In this document: piece by piece, positions 16,974-26,289 of the stretch | Numbering within the stretch: the stretch's first letter is position 1 | Layout: each line of letters begins with the position of its first letter | From: Ignavibacteriota bacterium | Lineage (GTDB): Bacteria > Bacteroidota > Ignavibacteria > Ignavibacteriales > Melioribacteraceae | Reading direction: 5' to 3' | DNA length: 64,000 nt | Assembly (NCBI GenBank): GCA_016708125.1 | Contig: JADJGF010000001.1 | Location: 1,572,001 to 1,636,000, forward strand | Position numbers and translations under genes: made by a program | Notes under the pieces: generated by a model | Databases searched by the model: none | What the model saw: the letters and a program-made list of their open reading frames with translations, nothing else | What the model was told of the DNA's origin: nothing

Positions 16974-19679
16974 ATGAAGGCTTTACTCCATAAGCTGATT
17001 TTACTTTTTTTATTTTTTCCTACATTTGTGTTTCCTCAAGAAACATTAGAATTAAAGCTTTTCCTTAAAGAAAAAAAATTACCATTCGGAATTACAAAAC
17101 TTGTTCCGCAAGACAAACCGGAAGTTAGCTTAGTTTTAAGCGGCGGCGGATCAAGAGCACTTTCCCATATTGGAGTTCTGCGTGCATTAAAAGAATTAGA
17201 AATTCCAATAGATCAAATTATTGGAACAAGTATGGGAAGCGTTATCGGCGGACTTTATTCTGCTGGATACACTATTGAAGAAATGGATTCAATTGTAAAA
17301 GTTACAAATTGGGATGAATTTTTTTCTTTAATTGATGCAGACAGAAGAAATTTATTTGTCGATCAAAAAATTACGGAAGATAAATCACTGCTTACTGTAA
17401 GGCTTAACGGATTTAAGCCTTCAATTCCTACTTCCATAAATACCGGAAAAAAAATAAGCAACTTTTTAACAAGTTTAACAATTAATGCTCCAATAAATCA
17501 TTCGGATTCTTTTGATAATTTACTTTACAAATTTAGAGCTGTTTGTACGGATTTAGTAAGCGGAAAAAGAACAGTAATAAATAATGGATTGCTAAGTGAA
17601 GCAATGCGCGCAAGCTCAAGCGTTTCATTTTTACTTCCACCCGTAAAAAGAGATTCTCTAATTTTAGTTGACGGCGGATTGGTTGATAATCTTCCGATAA
17701 AAACAGCAGAAGAATTAAATCCCGATTTTATTATTGCTTCCGACGCAACAAGTTCTTTAAGAAATAAAAACGAGTTGGAATATCCTTGGGAAATTGCAGA
17801 TCAATTGGTTACAATTCCATCAAGAATAATTTGGGAAGAAAACATTTCCAAAGCAAATATTCTCATCAAACAAAATCTTAAAGATAGAAAAAATGATAAT
17901 TTTGAAAACCTCGATGAAATTATTAATTCCGGTTTCGATTCCGCAAAATATTTGTTATTGAGCACAAAGAATGAATTGACAAAAATATTCAGACAAAAAC
18001 TATCTAAAGATGAAAAATATTTCCATAACATTTCGCTTCCGGAAGATCCTAATATTTTAGAAAAAGAAATTTTTGAAAAATATAAAGAAGCTAATTCATT
18101 TAGCAAAACTGATATTTTATGCGATCTTTATAAATTTCAAGAAAGAGGAATTTATAATAATCTTTCCGCAGTTTCAAATGTTACGGATTCTTCAACAGTA
18201 ATAAATATTAATTATCAAATAAATTCCAAAATAAAAAATTTTGAATTAATTGGCATAACACAAATTCCCGTAGAAAACGCGCTCAAACATTTTGATAATA
18301 TTTTAAATAAACCATATTCCGCCGATGAAATTGTAAATTCTTCTTTAGAATTAATAAAGCAGTATAGAAAATTGGGATTTGTCCTTGCCACAATTGACTT
18401 GATTTATTTTAGTTCCGATTTGGAAAAATTATATGTTACAATTAACGAAGGACAAATTACAGAAATTGAAGTTGAAGGAAACGAAACAACTTTAAACTCA
18501 GTAGTTACAAGAGAATTTGCTTCTGATGTTGGTGATTTTTTACTAAAAAAAAATCTTGATGAAGGACTTGAAAATATTTCCGCAACCGATCTTTTTGATA
18601 ATGTTAAATTAAGTTTCGTTAACAATGGATTGGGGAAAAAAATTAAAATTGAACTTCAAGAAAAGTTGCCAAATGTTTTACGATTGGGTTTAAGAATTGA
18701 TAACGAAAATTTTACGCAATTTGCTGTTGATTTAAGAAATGAAAATTTATTTGGAACCGGATCCGAACTTGGCTTTTCTTTATCGGGTGGAATTAGAAAT
18801 AGATCATTTTTAATTGAGCATAAAACAAATAGAATTTTTAACACATATCTTACTTACAAAGCCCAAGTATTTTATAATTTTAATGATGTAAAAGTTTACG
18901 CAGATGATGATATTGAAAACAGATATAAATTTAGTAGATCAGAAGTTGGGGAATATAGGCAAATATTTTTTGGCGGATTTGTTGGAGTTGGCGCGCATCT
19001 AAAAAAATTAGGAACTCTTACCGCAGAAGGAAAATATCAAGTTGATGAAATAAAAAGTGTTACGTCAATTTCTTCCGATCAAACTTATAAAATTGATATT
19101 TCGAGTCTTAAATTAAGATTGCAAATAGATTCTCAAAATAAATATCCTTTCCCAACAAAAGGATTATATATAAATACTTTTTATGAAACCGCACAAAAAA
19201 TTCTTGGCGGAGACATAAGTTTTGCAAAATTTAATTTTGATTATTCGGGATATGTTTCAATTAATAATCATACAATTAAACCAAGATTTATATTTGGATT
19301 TGCGGATGAAACGCTTCCGCTAAGTCAGCAATTTGATTTTGGCGGACAGAAAAATTTTTTCGGTTATAGAGAATATGAATTTAGAGGAAGACAAATTTTT
19401 ATTTCATCTCTTGAATACAGATATAAATTACCAATTCAAATTTATGTTGATACATACTTAAAATTAAGATATGATTTAGGTTCATCATGGAATAAACAAG
19501 AACAAATTCAGTTTAATGATTTAAAACATGGATTAGGTTTATCTCTTTCTTTAGATACACCGATTGGACCGGCAGATTTTTCGGTTGGAAGAAGTTTATA
19601 TTTGAAAGATACTTCGCCGGAAAGAATTCTTAGTCGTGGACCATTTATGTTTTATTTTACAATTGGATATTATTATTGA
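16974..19679 (+). CDS. Patatin-like phospholipase with POTRA and BamA-type barrel
   Basis: 901 residues. A signal peptide (residues 1-21) is followed by a patatin domain with oxyanion loop SGGGSRALSHIG, nucleophile Ser86 in GTSMG and catalytic Asp233 in DGGLVDNLP. After about residue 330 come a linker, one POTRA-like segment (about 405-500) and a 16-strand-type surface-antigen/BamA barrel to the end (final residues FMFYFTIGYYY). This is the layout of type Vd autotransporters such as PlpD, and of many Bacteroidota homologues. Likely acts on lipids at or outside the outer membrane. Its 3' end overlaps the convergent nuclease-like gene by 23 bases. Confidence 0.93.
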   Translation: MKALLHKLILLFLFFPTFVFPQETLELKLFLKEKKLPFGITKLVPQDKPEVSLVLSGGGSRALSHIGVLRALKELEIPIDQIIGTSMGSVIGGLYSAGYTIEEMDSIVKVTNWDEFFSLIDADRRNLFVDQKITEDKSLLTVRLNGFKPSIPTSINTGKKISNFLTSLTINAPINHSDSFDNLLYKFRAVCTDLVSGKRTVINNGLLSEAMRASSSVSFLLPPVKRDSLILVDGGLVDNLPIKTAEELNPDFIIASDATSSLRNKNELEYPWEIADQLVTIPSRIIWEENISKANILIKQNLKDRKNDNFENLDEIINSGFDSAKYLLLSTKNELTKIFRQKLSKDEKYFHNISLPEDPNILEKEIFEKYKEANSFSKTDILCDLYKFQERGIYNNLSAVSNVTDSSTVININYQINSKIKNFELIGITQIPVENALKHFDNILNKPYSADEIVNSSLELIKQYRKLGFVLATIDLIYFSSDLEKLYVTINEGQITEIEVEGNETTLNSVVTREFASDVGDFLLKKNLDEGLENISATDLFDNVKLSFVNNGLGKKIKIELQEKLPNVLRLGLRIDNENFTQFAVDLRNENLFGTGSELGFSLSGGIRNRSFLIEHKTNRIFNTYLTYKAQVFYNFNDVKVYADDDIENRYKFSRSEVGEYRQIFFGGFVGVGAHLKKLGTLTAEGKYQVDEIKSVTSISSDQTYKIDISSLKLRLQIDSQNKYPFPTKGLYINTFYETAQKILGGDISFAKFNFDYSGYVSINNHTIKPRFIFGFADETLPLSQQFDFGGQKNFFGYREYEFRGRQIFISSLEYRYKLPIQIYVDTYLKLRYDLGSSWNKQEQIQFNDLKHGLGLSLSLDTPIGPADFSVGRSLYLKDTSPERILSRGPFMFYFTIGYYY

Positions 19680-20160
19680 AATTATTTAATAAATTAAATT
19701 TGTTAAGAACTGGTAATTCATTAAATCCCACAACTTCATTTTTATCCCAAGCTTTGTCGCCTAAAAGTTCATATTTATGTTTTGAAAGAACTGCAAATTT
19801 TCTTTCAGTCAGATAATAATTTTTATCAAAAATAAAAAAGCAAATTACAACTTCAAGATTTAACTTAGCACTCCATTTTTTATAGGATTCTGCTGCGCGT
19901 TTATTAAGCCAATAACTGGTTTGTGTTTTACTTTTCCAATCAATTAAAAATTTAATTCCATTATAATCTGCAATAATATCCGGCTTATCTTCACCTTTTT
20001 CCCAAACTTTTTCATATCGCCTGTCATTTCCAAATTCTTCAAATTTAATTCCCCATTGAGTAAACAAATTTTTTCCGTGATATTCTGCTAAATCGTGTAA
20101 TTTATAATTTTCTCGAAAATCTTCTTTCGTTTTTGCCGGCTGAAAATTTAATTCTTTCAT
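19657..20160 (-). CDS. PD-(D/E)XK nuclease-like protein
   Basis: 167 residues, not matched to a named family. Residues 60-76 read P60-D61, then D74-W75-K76 (KPDIIADYNGIKFLIDWKSK), which is the PD-(D/E)XK nuclease core; a helix with conserved-looking E27 precedes it. The protein seems to consist of this fold alone plus a short Asn-rich tail. It starts 6 bases after the stop of the dynamin-like gene on the same strand, so the two are almost surely one transcript. A DNA- or RNA-cleaving role is inferred from the motif; a structural, inactive version is possible. Confidence 0.66.
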   Translation of the reverse strand: MKELNFQPAKTKEDFRENYKLHDLAEYHGKNLFTQWGIKFEEFGNDRRYEKVWEKGEDKPDIIADYNGIKFLIDWKSKTQTSYWLNKRAAESYKKWSAKLNLEVVICFFIFDKNYYLTERKFAVLSKHKYELLGDKAWDKNEVVGFNELPVLNKFNLLNNFNNNIQL

Positions 20161-20166
20161 CTATGA

Positions 20167-21885
20167 TTACCAATTCGAATTCACATCATTCTTCAATTTT
20201 ATAAAATTTTCTTTAACCAATTTTATTTTTTCAAACAGTGGATCAAGCCGTTTCTTTTCACTTTCGGTGTATTCGTAAAACGGAATAAAAGTACGATTTA
20301 TATCTTCATATATGAGACTTAATTTTGAATTTAATTTTCTGCTTAACTCATTTTCAAATTTTGATTTTCCGGAATTTAAACCTTCTTTAAATTCTTTAAC
20401 AATTTTTGATTTCTTAAAAATTAAAACTCCGCCGGCAATTATTAAACCGGCACCAGTTAAAATTCCACCGGTAATATCCATAAACGCAACTTGAGTTGTT
20501 GATAAAATAATTGCGCCAACAATTGCAAGCAATCCGCCGCCCATTGCCGTTGGGGCAATATTTGAAGGATTCGAATTTAAGAAAGTTGTAAAAGAATCAT
20601 TGGACATCAAATCACTAACTTTATTTTTTACATCTTGAATAACATGAAGACGTTCTTCGCCAATTTTTACATAAAGTTCATCTCTATTAATTCTTTGCTG
20701 CTCTTTGAAATTTAATTCATCAATTAATGTTTGTAATAATTGTCTTATTCCGCTAAGAAAATGTTTAGCTCCGTCATCGGCAATTTCTTCAAACGAAGAA
20801 TGTAATTTATTTTCAAATCTTTTCTGAAGCTCTTTTATCCAATTGTTAATTGAACTTTCTTTATTAAATATTGCTCCAAATGTTCTTTTGAATAATGAAA
20901 ATACCGACAATCCTTCTTCAAATTCTTCTTTAACTTCATTGGAAACGCGATCGTAATTTGCAACTAATCTATCTACCAAACTTTTAATTTCATATGTTGA
21001 ATGTTTTTCGCCGGTTTCTAATCTCAATTTAATTTTTACTGCAAATGATAAATCTTTTTCCAAAGTTAATTTTAGCTGATCTAAACTTGAATTGGTTTTT
21101 ATAATTACTTGATCGGAAGTTTCCAAAATTGATTGAAGTTTTAACTTTAAATGTTTTCCTCCAGTAATTGTGTTGTGAATAAAATCTCTAATTTCCGGAA
21201 AGCCGGAATTTTCTTTTCCTTCTATTTCTAAAATTGCAGAAGTAGTAAAAACTATCGGCGAAGTTATTCCTCTTTGAATTGCATATTCTTTTACTTTTTC
21301 AATATTTGTAGAAAGTTCATCCGGTCTTGCTAAATCAGCTTGCTGCAAAATAAACACAACGCGTTTTTTCCATTCTTCACTTACATAATCAAGTAAGTCC
21401 CACGCAGTTTGTGTGTGAGGATTTTTTGCGGGAAATACGAATAAAACCAAATCGCTGTTGGGCACAAATTTTTGCGTAATTTCTTGATGATTTTTTATTA
21501 TTGTATTTGTTCCCGGTGTATCAACTATTGCAATTGTTTTTAATATTTCTGAAGGAACTCCGATTCTTTTATAAAACTCACTTAGTTGAGTTTCGTTTTT
21601 CGTTTCCGAATATTCTAACTTTTGCACAACATCTGTGCAAGGCGCAGCATCAACTTTACAAATGTTATCATTTAATAATGCATTTATAAAACTACTTTTT
21701 CCGGATTTAACTTCACCAACAACCACAAATAAAAATGGTTCATTAATGTTTGATCTTAAATCGCTTATAATTTTTTGGAAATCCGAATTTCCGGCATCAA
21801 TAGTAAACTGATGAAGTTCTTTTAAGAAATCAATTAATTTGTATTTGTAAATATTGAAATTCTCATTAATCAATTGTGTTTGCAT
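20167..21885 (-). CDS. Dynamin-like membrane GTPase
   Basis: 572 residues. G1/Walker A VVGEVKSGKSS (K63), a switch threonine in APCTDVV, and G3 VDTPGTNT identify a dynamin-superfamily GTPase. Long helical, coiled-coil-like stretches surround it, and two adjacent hydrophobic segments at about residues 437-493 (LLAIVGAIILSTTQVAF and ILTGAGLIIAGGVLIF) would anchor it in or deform the membrane, as in bacterial dynamin-like proteins. Paired with a PD-(D/E)XK nuclease-like gene 6 bases downstream. Possible roles are membrane repair, fission or a membrane-linked defence; the family alone does not decide. Confidence 0.88.
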   Translation of the reverse strand: MQTQLINENFNIYKYKLIDFLKELHQFTIDAGNSDFQKIISDLRSNINEPFLFVVVGEVKSGKSSFINALLNDNICKVDAAPCTDVVQKLEYSETKNETQLSEFYKRIGVPSEILKTIAIVDTPGTNTIIKNHQEITQKFVPNSDLVLFVFPAKNPHTQTAWDLLDYVSEEWKKRVVFILQQADLARPDELSTNIEKVKEYAIQRGITSPIVFTTSAILEIEGKENSGFPEIRDFIHNTITGGKHLKLKLQSILETSDQVIIKTNSSLDQLKLTLEKDLSFAVKIKLRLETGEKHSTYEIKSLVDRLVANYDRVSNEVKEEFEEGLSVFSLFKRTFGAIFNKESSINNWIKELQKRFENKLHSSFEEIADDGAKHFLSGIRQLLQTLIDELNFKEQQRINRDELYVKIGEERLHVIQDVKNKVSDLMSNDSFTTFLNSNPSNIAPTAMGGGLLAIVGAIILSTTQVAFMDITGGILTGAGLIIAGGVLIFKKSKIVKEFKEGLNSGKSKFENELSRKLNSKLSLIYEDINRTFIPFYEYTESEKKRLDPLFEKIKLVKENFIKLKNDVNSNW

Positions 21886-22110
21886 TGGCTACTCAAATTG
21901 AAGTAAATTATTGATGAAATATAAGAAATGAAAAAATGATTTTAATCTAAAATTTTAATTTTAATATAATGTTTGAAATAAGGAAAAAAGAAGAAACACA
22001 AATTATTTTGGAATTTTAAATTTGTAAAAATCATTATAACTCAGTGACATCAGTGTTCTGTTTTCTAATTATTAATGTTTAAAAAATTAATTGAAATGGA
22101 CTTTATCTAA

Positions 22111-22704
22111 TTATATTTTTCTTCCGACAAACTTAATTACAATTGCTTCTTGAGGAATTCCATTTTTAACGCGAGAGATTTTTTCCTTTTTCAGAATTTC
22201 AAAATCCAGATCAATAAAATTTTCAACAATTTCATCAAGCGAATAAAGTAGATTTAATGAGGAAGGTCCGTTTGTATTTAGTTTAAGATGATCTTTTTCA
22301 TAAACTAAAATTATTACAACACCGTTTTGTTTTAGAGAATTAATAATTTGATTATCAAAATTTTCTCTCAGTTCTTCATCAACATGAAAGTAAATAACAA
22401 AAATTGCATCGTAAGTTTCTTCGGGATAATTAAATTCAATTGCATCTGCAATTTTGTAATTAATTTTTACATTATTTTCTTTCGCTAAATTTTCAGCTTT
22501 TTCTTTGCCGTTTTCACTTATATCTAAACAATCAACATTCCAGCCAAGCTTTGCCGCATAAACCGAATTTCGTCCTTCGCCATCGCCAATAAATAAAGCA
22601 TTTCCGGGAGTTAATTTTTTAATTTCATCTTTAAAGAACTCATTCGGTTCTTTACCGAAATAATATTCTTCCGAACTATATCTATTATTCCATTTTTCTT
22701 TCAT
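22111..22704 (-). CDS. Class I SAM-dependent methyltransferase (TehB-like)
   Basis: 197 residues. The SAM-binding motif I is ALFIGDGEGRNSVYAAKLGW, followed by an acidic residue in VDCLDISENG and motif IV-like YDAIFVIYFHVD. The N-terminus WNNRYSSEEYYFGKEPNEFF is typical of TehB/thiopurine-type small methyltransferases. Substrate not predictable. Single gene with about 225 bases upstream before the dynamin gene start on one side, and separated from katA by a terminator. Confidence 0.86.
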   Translation of the reverse strand: MKEKWNNRYSSEEYYFGKEPNEFFKDEIKKLTPGNALFIGDGEGRNSVYAAKLGWNVDCLDISENGKEKAENLAKENNVKINYKIADAIEFNYPEETYDAIFVIYFHVDEELRENFDNQIINSLKQNGVVIILVYEKDHLKLNTNGPSSLNLLYSLDEIVENFIDLDFEILKKEKISRVKNGIPQEAIVIKFVGRKI

Positions 22705-22765
22705 GCTTAAATTTAGCTAATAAATTTGTGAAAAAATTATTTTCCTAAGGATGAATTTTTTTATA

Positions 22766-22796
22766 TAAACAAAAACCCCAAGAACATTTGGGGTTT
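22766..22796 (-). terminator. Terminator of the katA transcript
   Basis: Perfect nine-base-pair stem AAACCCCAA (22773-22781) with TTGGGGTTT (22788-22796), six-base loop; on the minus strand a T-rich stretch follows. Confidence 0.8.
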
Positions 22797-22846
22797 ATTA
22801 AATTATTGAAAGAAAAAAAAATTTTTAATTCAAAAATATGATTGAA

Positions 22847-24358
22847 TTATTTATAATTTTCTTCAGTTGTACTTTCTACTAAATCTGTAAATGTTTTTGA
22901 TGACCATTTTTCCAAATCAATATTTTCCATACCAAGAGCTTTTGCAACTCCTTTTCCGTATTCAGAATCTGCATTATAAAAATGCGCAAGCTGGCGAACT
23001 TTAACTCTTTCCGGAACTCCATCCATTGCACATTTAATATTATTAAAAAGTTGATTTTTCTGATCAGCATTCATCAAATTAAAAAGTTTTCCCGGCTGCG
23101 AAAAATAATCTTCATCTTCTCTATGATCAAATCTATATGCATCTCCAGAAATTTTTAATGCCGGTTCATTGTAAGCCGAATTTTGTTTTGGTCCGCCCAT
23201 ACTGTTTGGTTCATAATTTACGGCTCCGCCATTATTTCCGTCAAATCTCATATTTCCATCTCTGTGATAATTATTAACTTCAGATTTTGGTTTATTAACC
23301 GGAAGCGATGCGTAGTTAACTCCAATTCTGTATCGATGAGCATCTGCATATGACATAATTCTTGCTTGAAGCATTTTATCCGGAGAGAAACTAATTCCCG
23401 AAACAATATTGGATGGCTCAAATGAAGCTTGCTCAATTTCGGCAAAATAATTTTCCGGATTTTTATTTAACTCAATTACGCCAACATCAATCAATGGAAA
23501 ATCACCGTGCTGCCAAACTTTTGTTAAATCAAATGGATTTATATGATAAGTTTCTGCTTGCGCTTCTGTCATCACTTGAATTTTGAAATTCCATTTTGGA
23601 AAATCACCTTTTTCAATTGCATTGAACAAATCGCGTTGTGAACTTTCTCTATCTTTGCCAATTACTTCTGCAGATTCTTTATTAGTCCAAGTTTTAATTC
23701 CTTGTACAGTTTTAAAATGAAACTTAACCCAAAATCTTTCGTTGTTGTAATTAATAAAACTGTAAGTATGACTTCCATAGCCGTTAACAAATCTAAAGCT
23801 TTGCGGCAAACCTCGATCGCTAAATAATATTGTAACTTGGTGCAAACTTTCCGGCGAGAGTGACCAGAAATCCCACATTGCAGTATTTGATCTTATATTA
23901 GTTTTGGGATCTCTTTTTTGAGTATGAATGAAATCGCCAAATTTATACGGATCGCGAATAAAGAAAACCGGCGTATTGTTTCCGACCATATCCCAATTTC
24001 CTTCTTCGGTATAAAATTTAATTGCAAAACCTCTAACATCGCGTTCTGCATCAGCTGCGCCATGTTCTCCGGCAACTGTTGAAAATCTAATTAATAAATC
24101 TGTTTTCTTTCCAACTTCCGAAAAAACTTTTGCTTTAGAATATTTTGTAATATCATTTGTAATTGTTAATGTTCCGAATGCACCGGAACCTTTTGCATGA
24201 ACAACTCTTTCGGGAACTCGTTCACGATTGAATGTTGCCATTTTTTCAAGAAGCTGATAATCTTGCATTAATAATGGTCCGCGTTTCCCCGCAGTTAAAG
24301 AATTTTGATTATCACCAATCGGTTGTCCGTGTGCGGTTGTTAATTTTTTTTCGTTCAT
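22847..24358 (-). CDS. katA: Monofunctional haem catalase
   Basis: 503 residues, small-subunit catalase. Distal haem residues are His54 in RVVHAKGSGAFG and Asn127 in MVGNNTPVFFIRD; the proximal tyrosine is in RIMSYADAHRYRIG. Converts hydrogen peroxide to water and oxygen in the cytoplasm. It lies 17 bases after a DUF454 membrane-protein gene on the same strand, and that pair is divergent from an OxyR-type regulator, so peroxide induction is likely. Strong GGAGA-like site before the start. Confidence 0.97.
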   Translation of the reverse strand: MNEKKLTTAHGQPIGDNQNSLTAGKRGPLLMQDYQLLEKMATFNRERVPERVVHAKGSGAFGTLTITNDITKYSKAKVFSEVGKKTDLLIRFSTVAGEHGAADAERDVRGFAIKFYTEEGNWDMVGNNTPVFFIRDPYKFGDFIHTQKRDPKTNIRSNTAMWDFWSLSPESLHQVTILFSDRGLPQSFRFVNGYGSHTYSFINYNNERFWVKFHFKTVQGIKTWTNKESAEVIGKDRESSQRDLFNAIEKGDFPKWNFKIQVMTEAQAETYHINPFDLTKVWQHGDFPLIDVGVIELNKNPENYFAEIEQASFEPSNIVSGISFSPDKMLQARIMSYADAHRYRIGVNYASLPVNKPKSEVNNYHRDGNMRFDGNNGGAVNYEPNSMGGPKQNSAYNEPALKISGDAYRFDHREDEDYFSQPGKLFNLMNADQKNQLFNNIKCAMDGVPERVKVRQLAHFYNADSEYGKGVAKALGMENIDLEKWSSKTFTDLVESTTEENYK

Positions 24359-24375
24359 TTTGTTCTCCGTTTTAA

Positions 24376-24762
24376 TTAAATATCATTTGTTTTTGATTGT
24401 AATTTAAAAGTCTTCATTGATAGAATATGTATTGAAACACTTATTGCCACGAGTAAAAGAAAAATTTGTAAGTAAACGTTTTGGATCAGAAAAAAAATTG
24501 TGTATAAAATTGAAATCCACAATAATGACATTGAACTAATTTTTGCAATTAGCGGAACACCGTTTTTTTCTTTGTAGTTCCTAAGATATATACCCAAATA
24601 TTTATTTTGCAATAGCCAAGTATTTAACTCTGGTGAGCCTTTTAAAAAGAAATACGAAGCAATAAGTAAGAAAACAGTTGTTGGCAACAATGGAATGAAA
24701 ATTCCTATCACTCCAATTGCTACAAAGAAGATTCCTAATATTTTGAAAATTACTTTCTTCAT
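24376..24762 (-). CDS. DUF454 (YbaN-like) inner membrane protein
   Basis: 128 residues with the family start KVIFKILGIFFVAIGVIGIFIPLLPTTVFLLIASYFFLKGSPELNTWLL; three to four membrane helices. Members are small inner-membrane proteins of unknown function, often close to haem or redox genes. It is the first gene of a two-gene transcript with katA and starts about 90 bases from the divergent oxyR, so it is probably part of the peroxide regulon here. Confidence 0.88.
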   Translation of the reverse strand: MKKVIFKILGIFFVAIGVIGIFIPLLPTTVFLLIASYFFLKGSPELNTWLLQNKYLGIYLRNYKEKNGVPLIAKISSMSLLWISILYTIFFLIQNVYLQIFLLLVAISVSIHILSMKTFKLQSKTNDI

Positions 24763-24787
24763 TTATTAAATAAATTTTATAATATTC

Positions 24788-24838
24788 AACTTATTCCTTG
24801 ATAAGTTATAAATCAAATTGATATTTTTGATATTATCA
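24788..24838. promoter_or_regulatory. Candidate OxyR operator between oxyR and DUF454-katA
   Basis: The 91-base divergent region holds a perfect inverted repeat AACTTAT-N6-ATAAGTT (24788-24807) and a palindrome TGATA-T-TATCA (24828-24838), about 40 bases apart centre to centre. LysR-type regulators commonly bind such paired dyads in divergent promoters. Binding is inferred from position and symmetry. Confidence 0.5.
24798..24829 (+). promoter_or_regulatory. Candidate promoter for oxyR
   Basis: TTG (24798-24800), 21 bases, then TATTTTTG (24822-24829) fits the Bacteroidota consensus; the -7 element abuts the TGATATTATCA palindrome, which would suit autorepression. Confidence 0.45.
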
Positions 24839-24853
24839 TAAATAAAATTTATA

Positions 24854-25795
24854 ATGACATTAACCCAATATTCATACATTATTGCAATAGATAATTACAA
24901 GAATTTTGCAACTGCCGCTAATCATTGCTATGTTACTCAACCAACGCTTAGTATGCAGATTAAAAAATTAGAAGAAGAATTAGGCGCAATAATTTTTGAT
25001 AGAAGTAAACAGCCGGTTGAAGCAACAGAGATTGGTAAAAAAATAATTGAGCAAGCACGAATTGTACTCAAAGAGCACGAACGGATTTTGGATTTAGTCG
25101 ATCAAGAAAAAAGTGAATTAAGCGGAAAATTTAAAATTGGAATAATTCCAACAATTGCTCCGTATCTTATTCCGTTATTTCTTGTAAACTTCATAAATAA
25201 ATATCCAAAAGTAGAATTAATTTTTGACGAACTTCAAACAGATCAAATAATACAGAAATTAGTAAAAGATGAATTAGACACTGCAATTATTGCATCGCCA
25301 AGTTTTAGAAAAGAACTTATTGAAAAGCAATTGTATTACGAGCCTTTTGTGGCTTACGTTTCACCAAATCACAAATTCTATAACGAGAAAAAAATAAATG
25401 CAAAATATTTAAATGTTGAAGACGTTTGGCTTTTAAAAGAAGGACATTGTTTGCGAGATCATGTAATACAAGTATGTAATACAATTGAGAGAAAAAAGAC
25501 TGGAAGTTTAAATCAGCTTAGTTTTGAAGGCGGCACTTTAGATACTTTAATGAAACTTGTCGATAATAATTTCGGAATGACTTTACTTCCGTTTCTTGCA
25601 ACGTTGGAATTAAATAAATCAGATAAAATTCATTTTGTAAGGGAATTTAAATCGCCGGTTCCCAAAAGAATAGTGAATATAATTTATCATCGTGCACATT
25701 TAAAAAAACAACTTATTGATGCATTAGAATCTGAAATAATTTCTGTAATTCCAAAACCAATGTTAAAAAAAGATAATAGTTTAATTGTTAGTTAG
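24854..25795 (+). CDS. oxyR: OxyR-type LysR-family peroxide sensor
   Basis: 313 residues. N-terminal winged helix (YIIAIDNYKNFATAANHCYVTQPTLSMQIKKLEEEL), then the LysR effector domain. The redox motif GHCLRDHVIQVC has two cysteines nine residues apart, exactly the spacing of Cys199 and Cys208 in E. coli OxyR, so it should sense peroxide by forming a disulfide. Divergent from the DUF454-katA pair, its expected target. Two dyad sites in the shared intergenic region are likely operators. Confidence 0.95.
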   Translation: MTLTQYSYIIAIDNYKNFATAANHCYVTQPTLSMQIKKLEEELGAIIFDRSKQPVEATEIGKKIIEQARIVLKEHERILDLVDQEKSELSGKFKIGIIPTIAPYLIPLFLVNFINKYPKVELIFDELQTDQIIQKLVKDELDTAIIASPSFRKELIEKQLYYEPFVAYVSPNHKFYNEKKINAKYLNVEDVWLLKEGHCLRDHVIQVCNTIERKKTGSLNQLSFEGGTLDTLMKLVDNNFGMTLLPFLATLELNKSDKIHFVREFKSPVPKRIVNIIYHRAHLKKQLIDALESEIISVIPKPMLKKDNSLIVS

Positions 25796-25853
25796 TTTTT
25801 ATAGAATACAAACTTTGCTATTTTTGAAAATAAATTTTAAAATAAGATGAAAA

Positions 25854-26216
25854 ATGATTGATACAAAAAAAATAATAATTGTGGGCGACCGTGTTTTAAT
25901 TAAGCCAGAAGATGATTTAGAAAAAACTAACAGCGGACTTTATCTTCCGCCCGGAGTTAAAGAAAAAGAAAAAGTTCAAGGCGGATATATAATTAAAGCC
26001 GGTCCGGGTTATCCGGTTGCTTCTGCAATTGACGAAGATGAACCTTGGAAAAAAAATAAAGATACAAAATATATTCCCTTGCAAGCGAAAGAAGGCGACT
26101 TTGCAATTTTTGTTCGCAAGGAAGCAATTGATATTGAACTTGATAAACAGAAACTTGTTATCGTTCCACAATCGGCAATTCTTCTATTAATGAGAGAAGA
26201 AGATTTGTTTAATTAA
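25854..26216 (+). CDS. GroES-like co-chaperonin homologue
   Basis: 120 residues. The Cpn10 core is visible: IVGDRVLIKPEDDLEKTNSGLYLPPG, then VQGGYIIKAGPGY and a C-terminal strand LVIVPQSAILLLM. It is longer than the usual 95-100 residues because of an insert near residues 55-75 (EDEPWKKNKDTKYIPL), and no groEL is beside it, so it is probably a paralogue of a canonical groES elsewhere. It may modulate a chaperonin or have a separate role. Followed by a clear terminator. Confidence 0.83.
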   Translation: MIDTKKIIIVGDRVLIKPEDDLEKTNSGLYLPPGVKEKEKVQGGYIIKAGPGYPVASAIDEDEPWKKNKDTKYIPLQAKEGDFAIFVRKEAIDIELDKQKLVIVPQSAILLLMREEDLFN

Positions 26217-26250
26217 CATTCAGCCAATTCTCAACGCAATATTTTTGTAG

Positions 26251-26276
26251 TCGCAAACTTTAGTTTGCGATTTTTT
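26251..26276 (+). terminator. Terminator/palindrome after the GroES-like gene
   Basis: Perfect eight-base-pair stem TCGCAAAC (26251-26258) with GTTTGCGA (26263-26270), TTTA loop, followed by TTTTTT. The sequence also resembles REP-type palindromes. Confidence 0.75.
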
Positions 26277-26289
26277 AATAATAATCCTC

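Noticed and set aside
16974..21885. Patatin gene as the effector of a CBASS-like system with the neighbouring nuclease and GTPase
   Set aside because: The patatin has a signal peptide, POTRA segment and outer-membrane barrel, is on the opposite strand, and no cyclase gene is present.
21886..22110. Possible small gene or RNA in the gap after the dynamin-like gene start
   Set aside because: No open frame with a ribosome site and no stable hairpin; it is ordinary AT-rich intergenic DNA.
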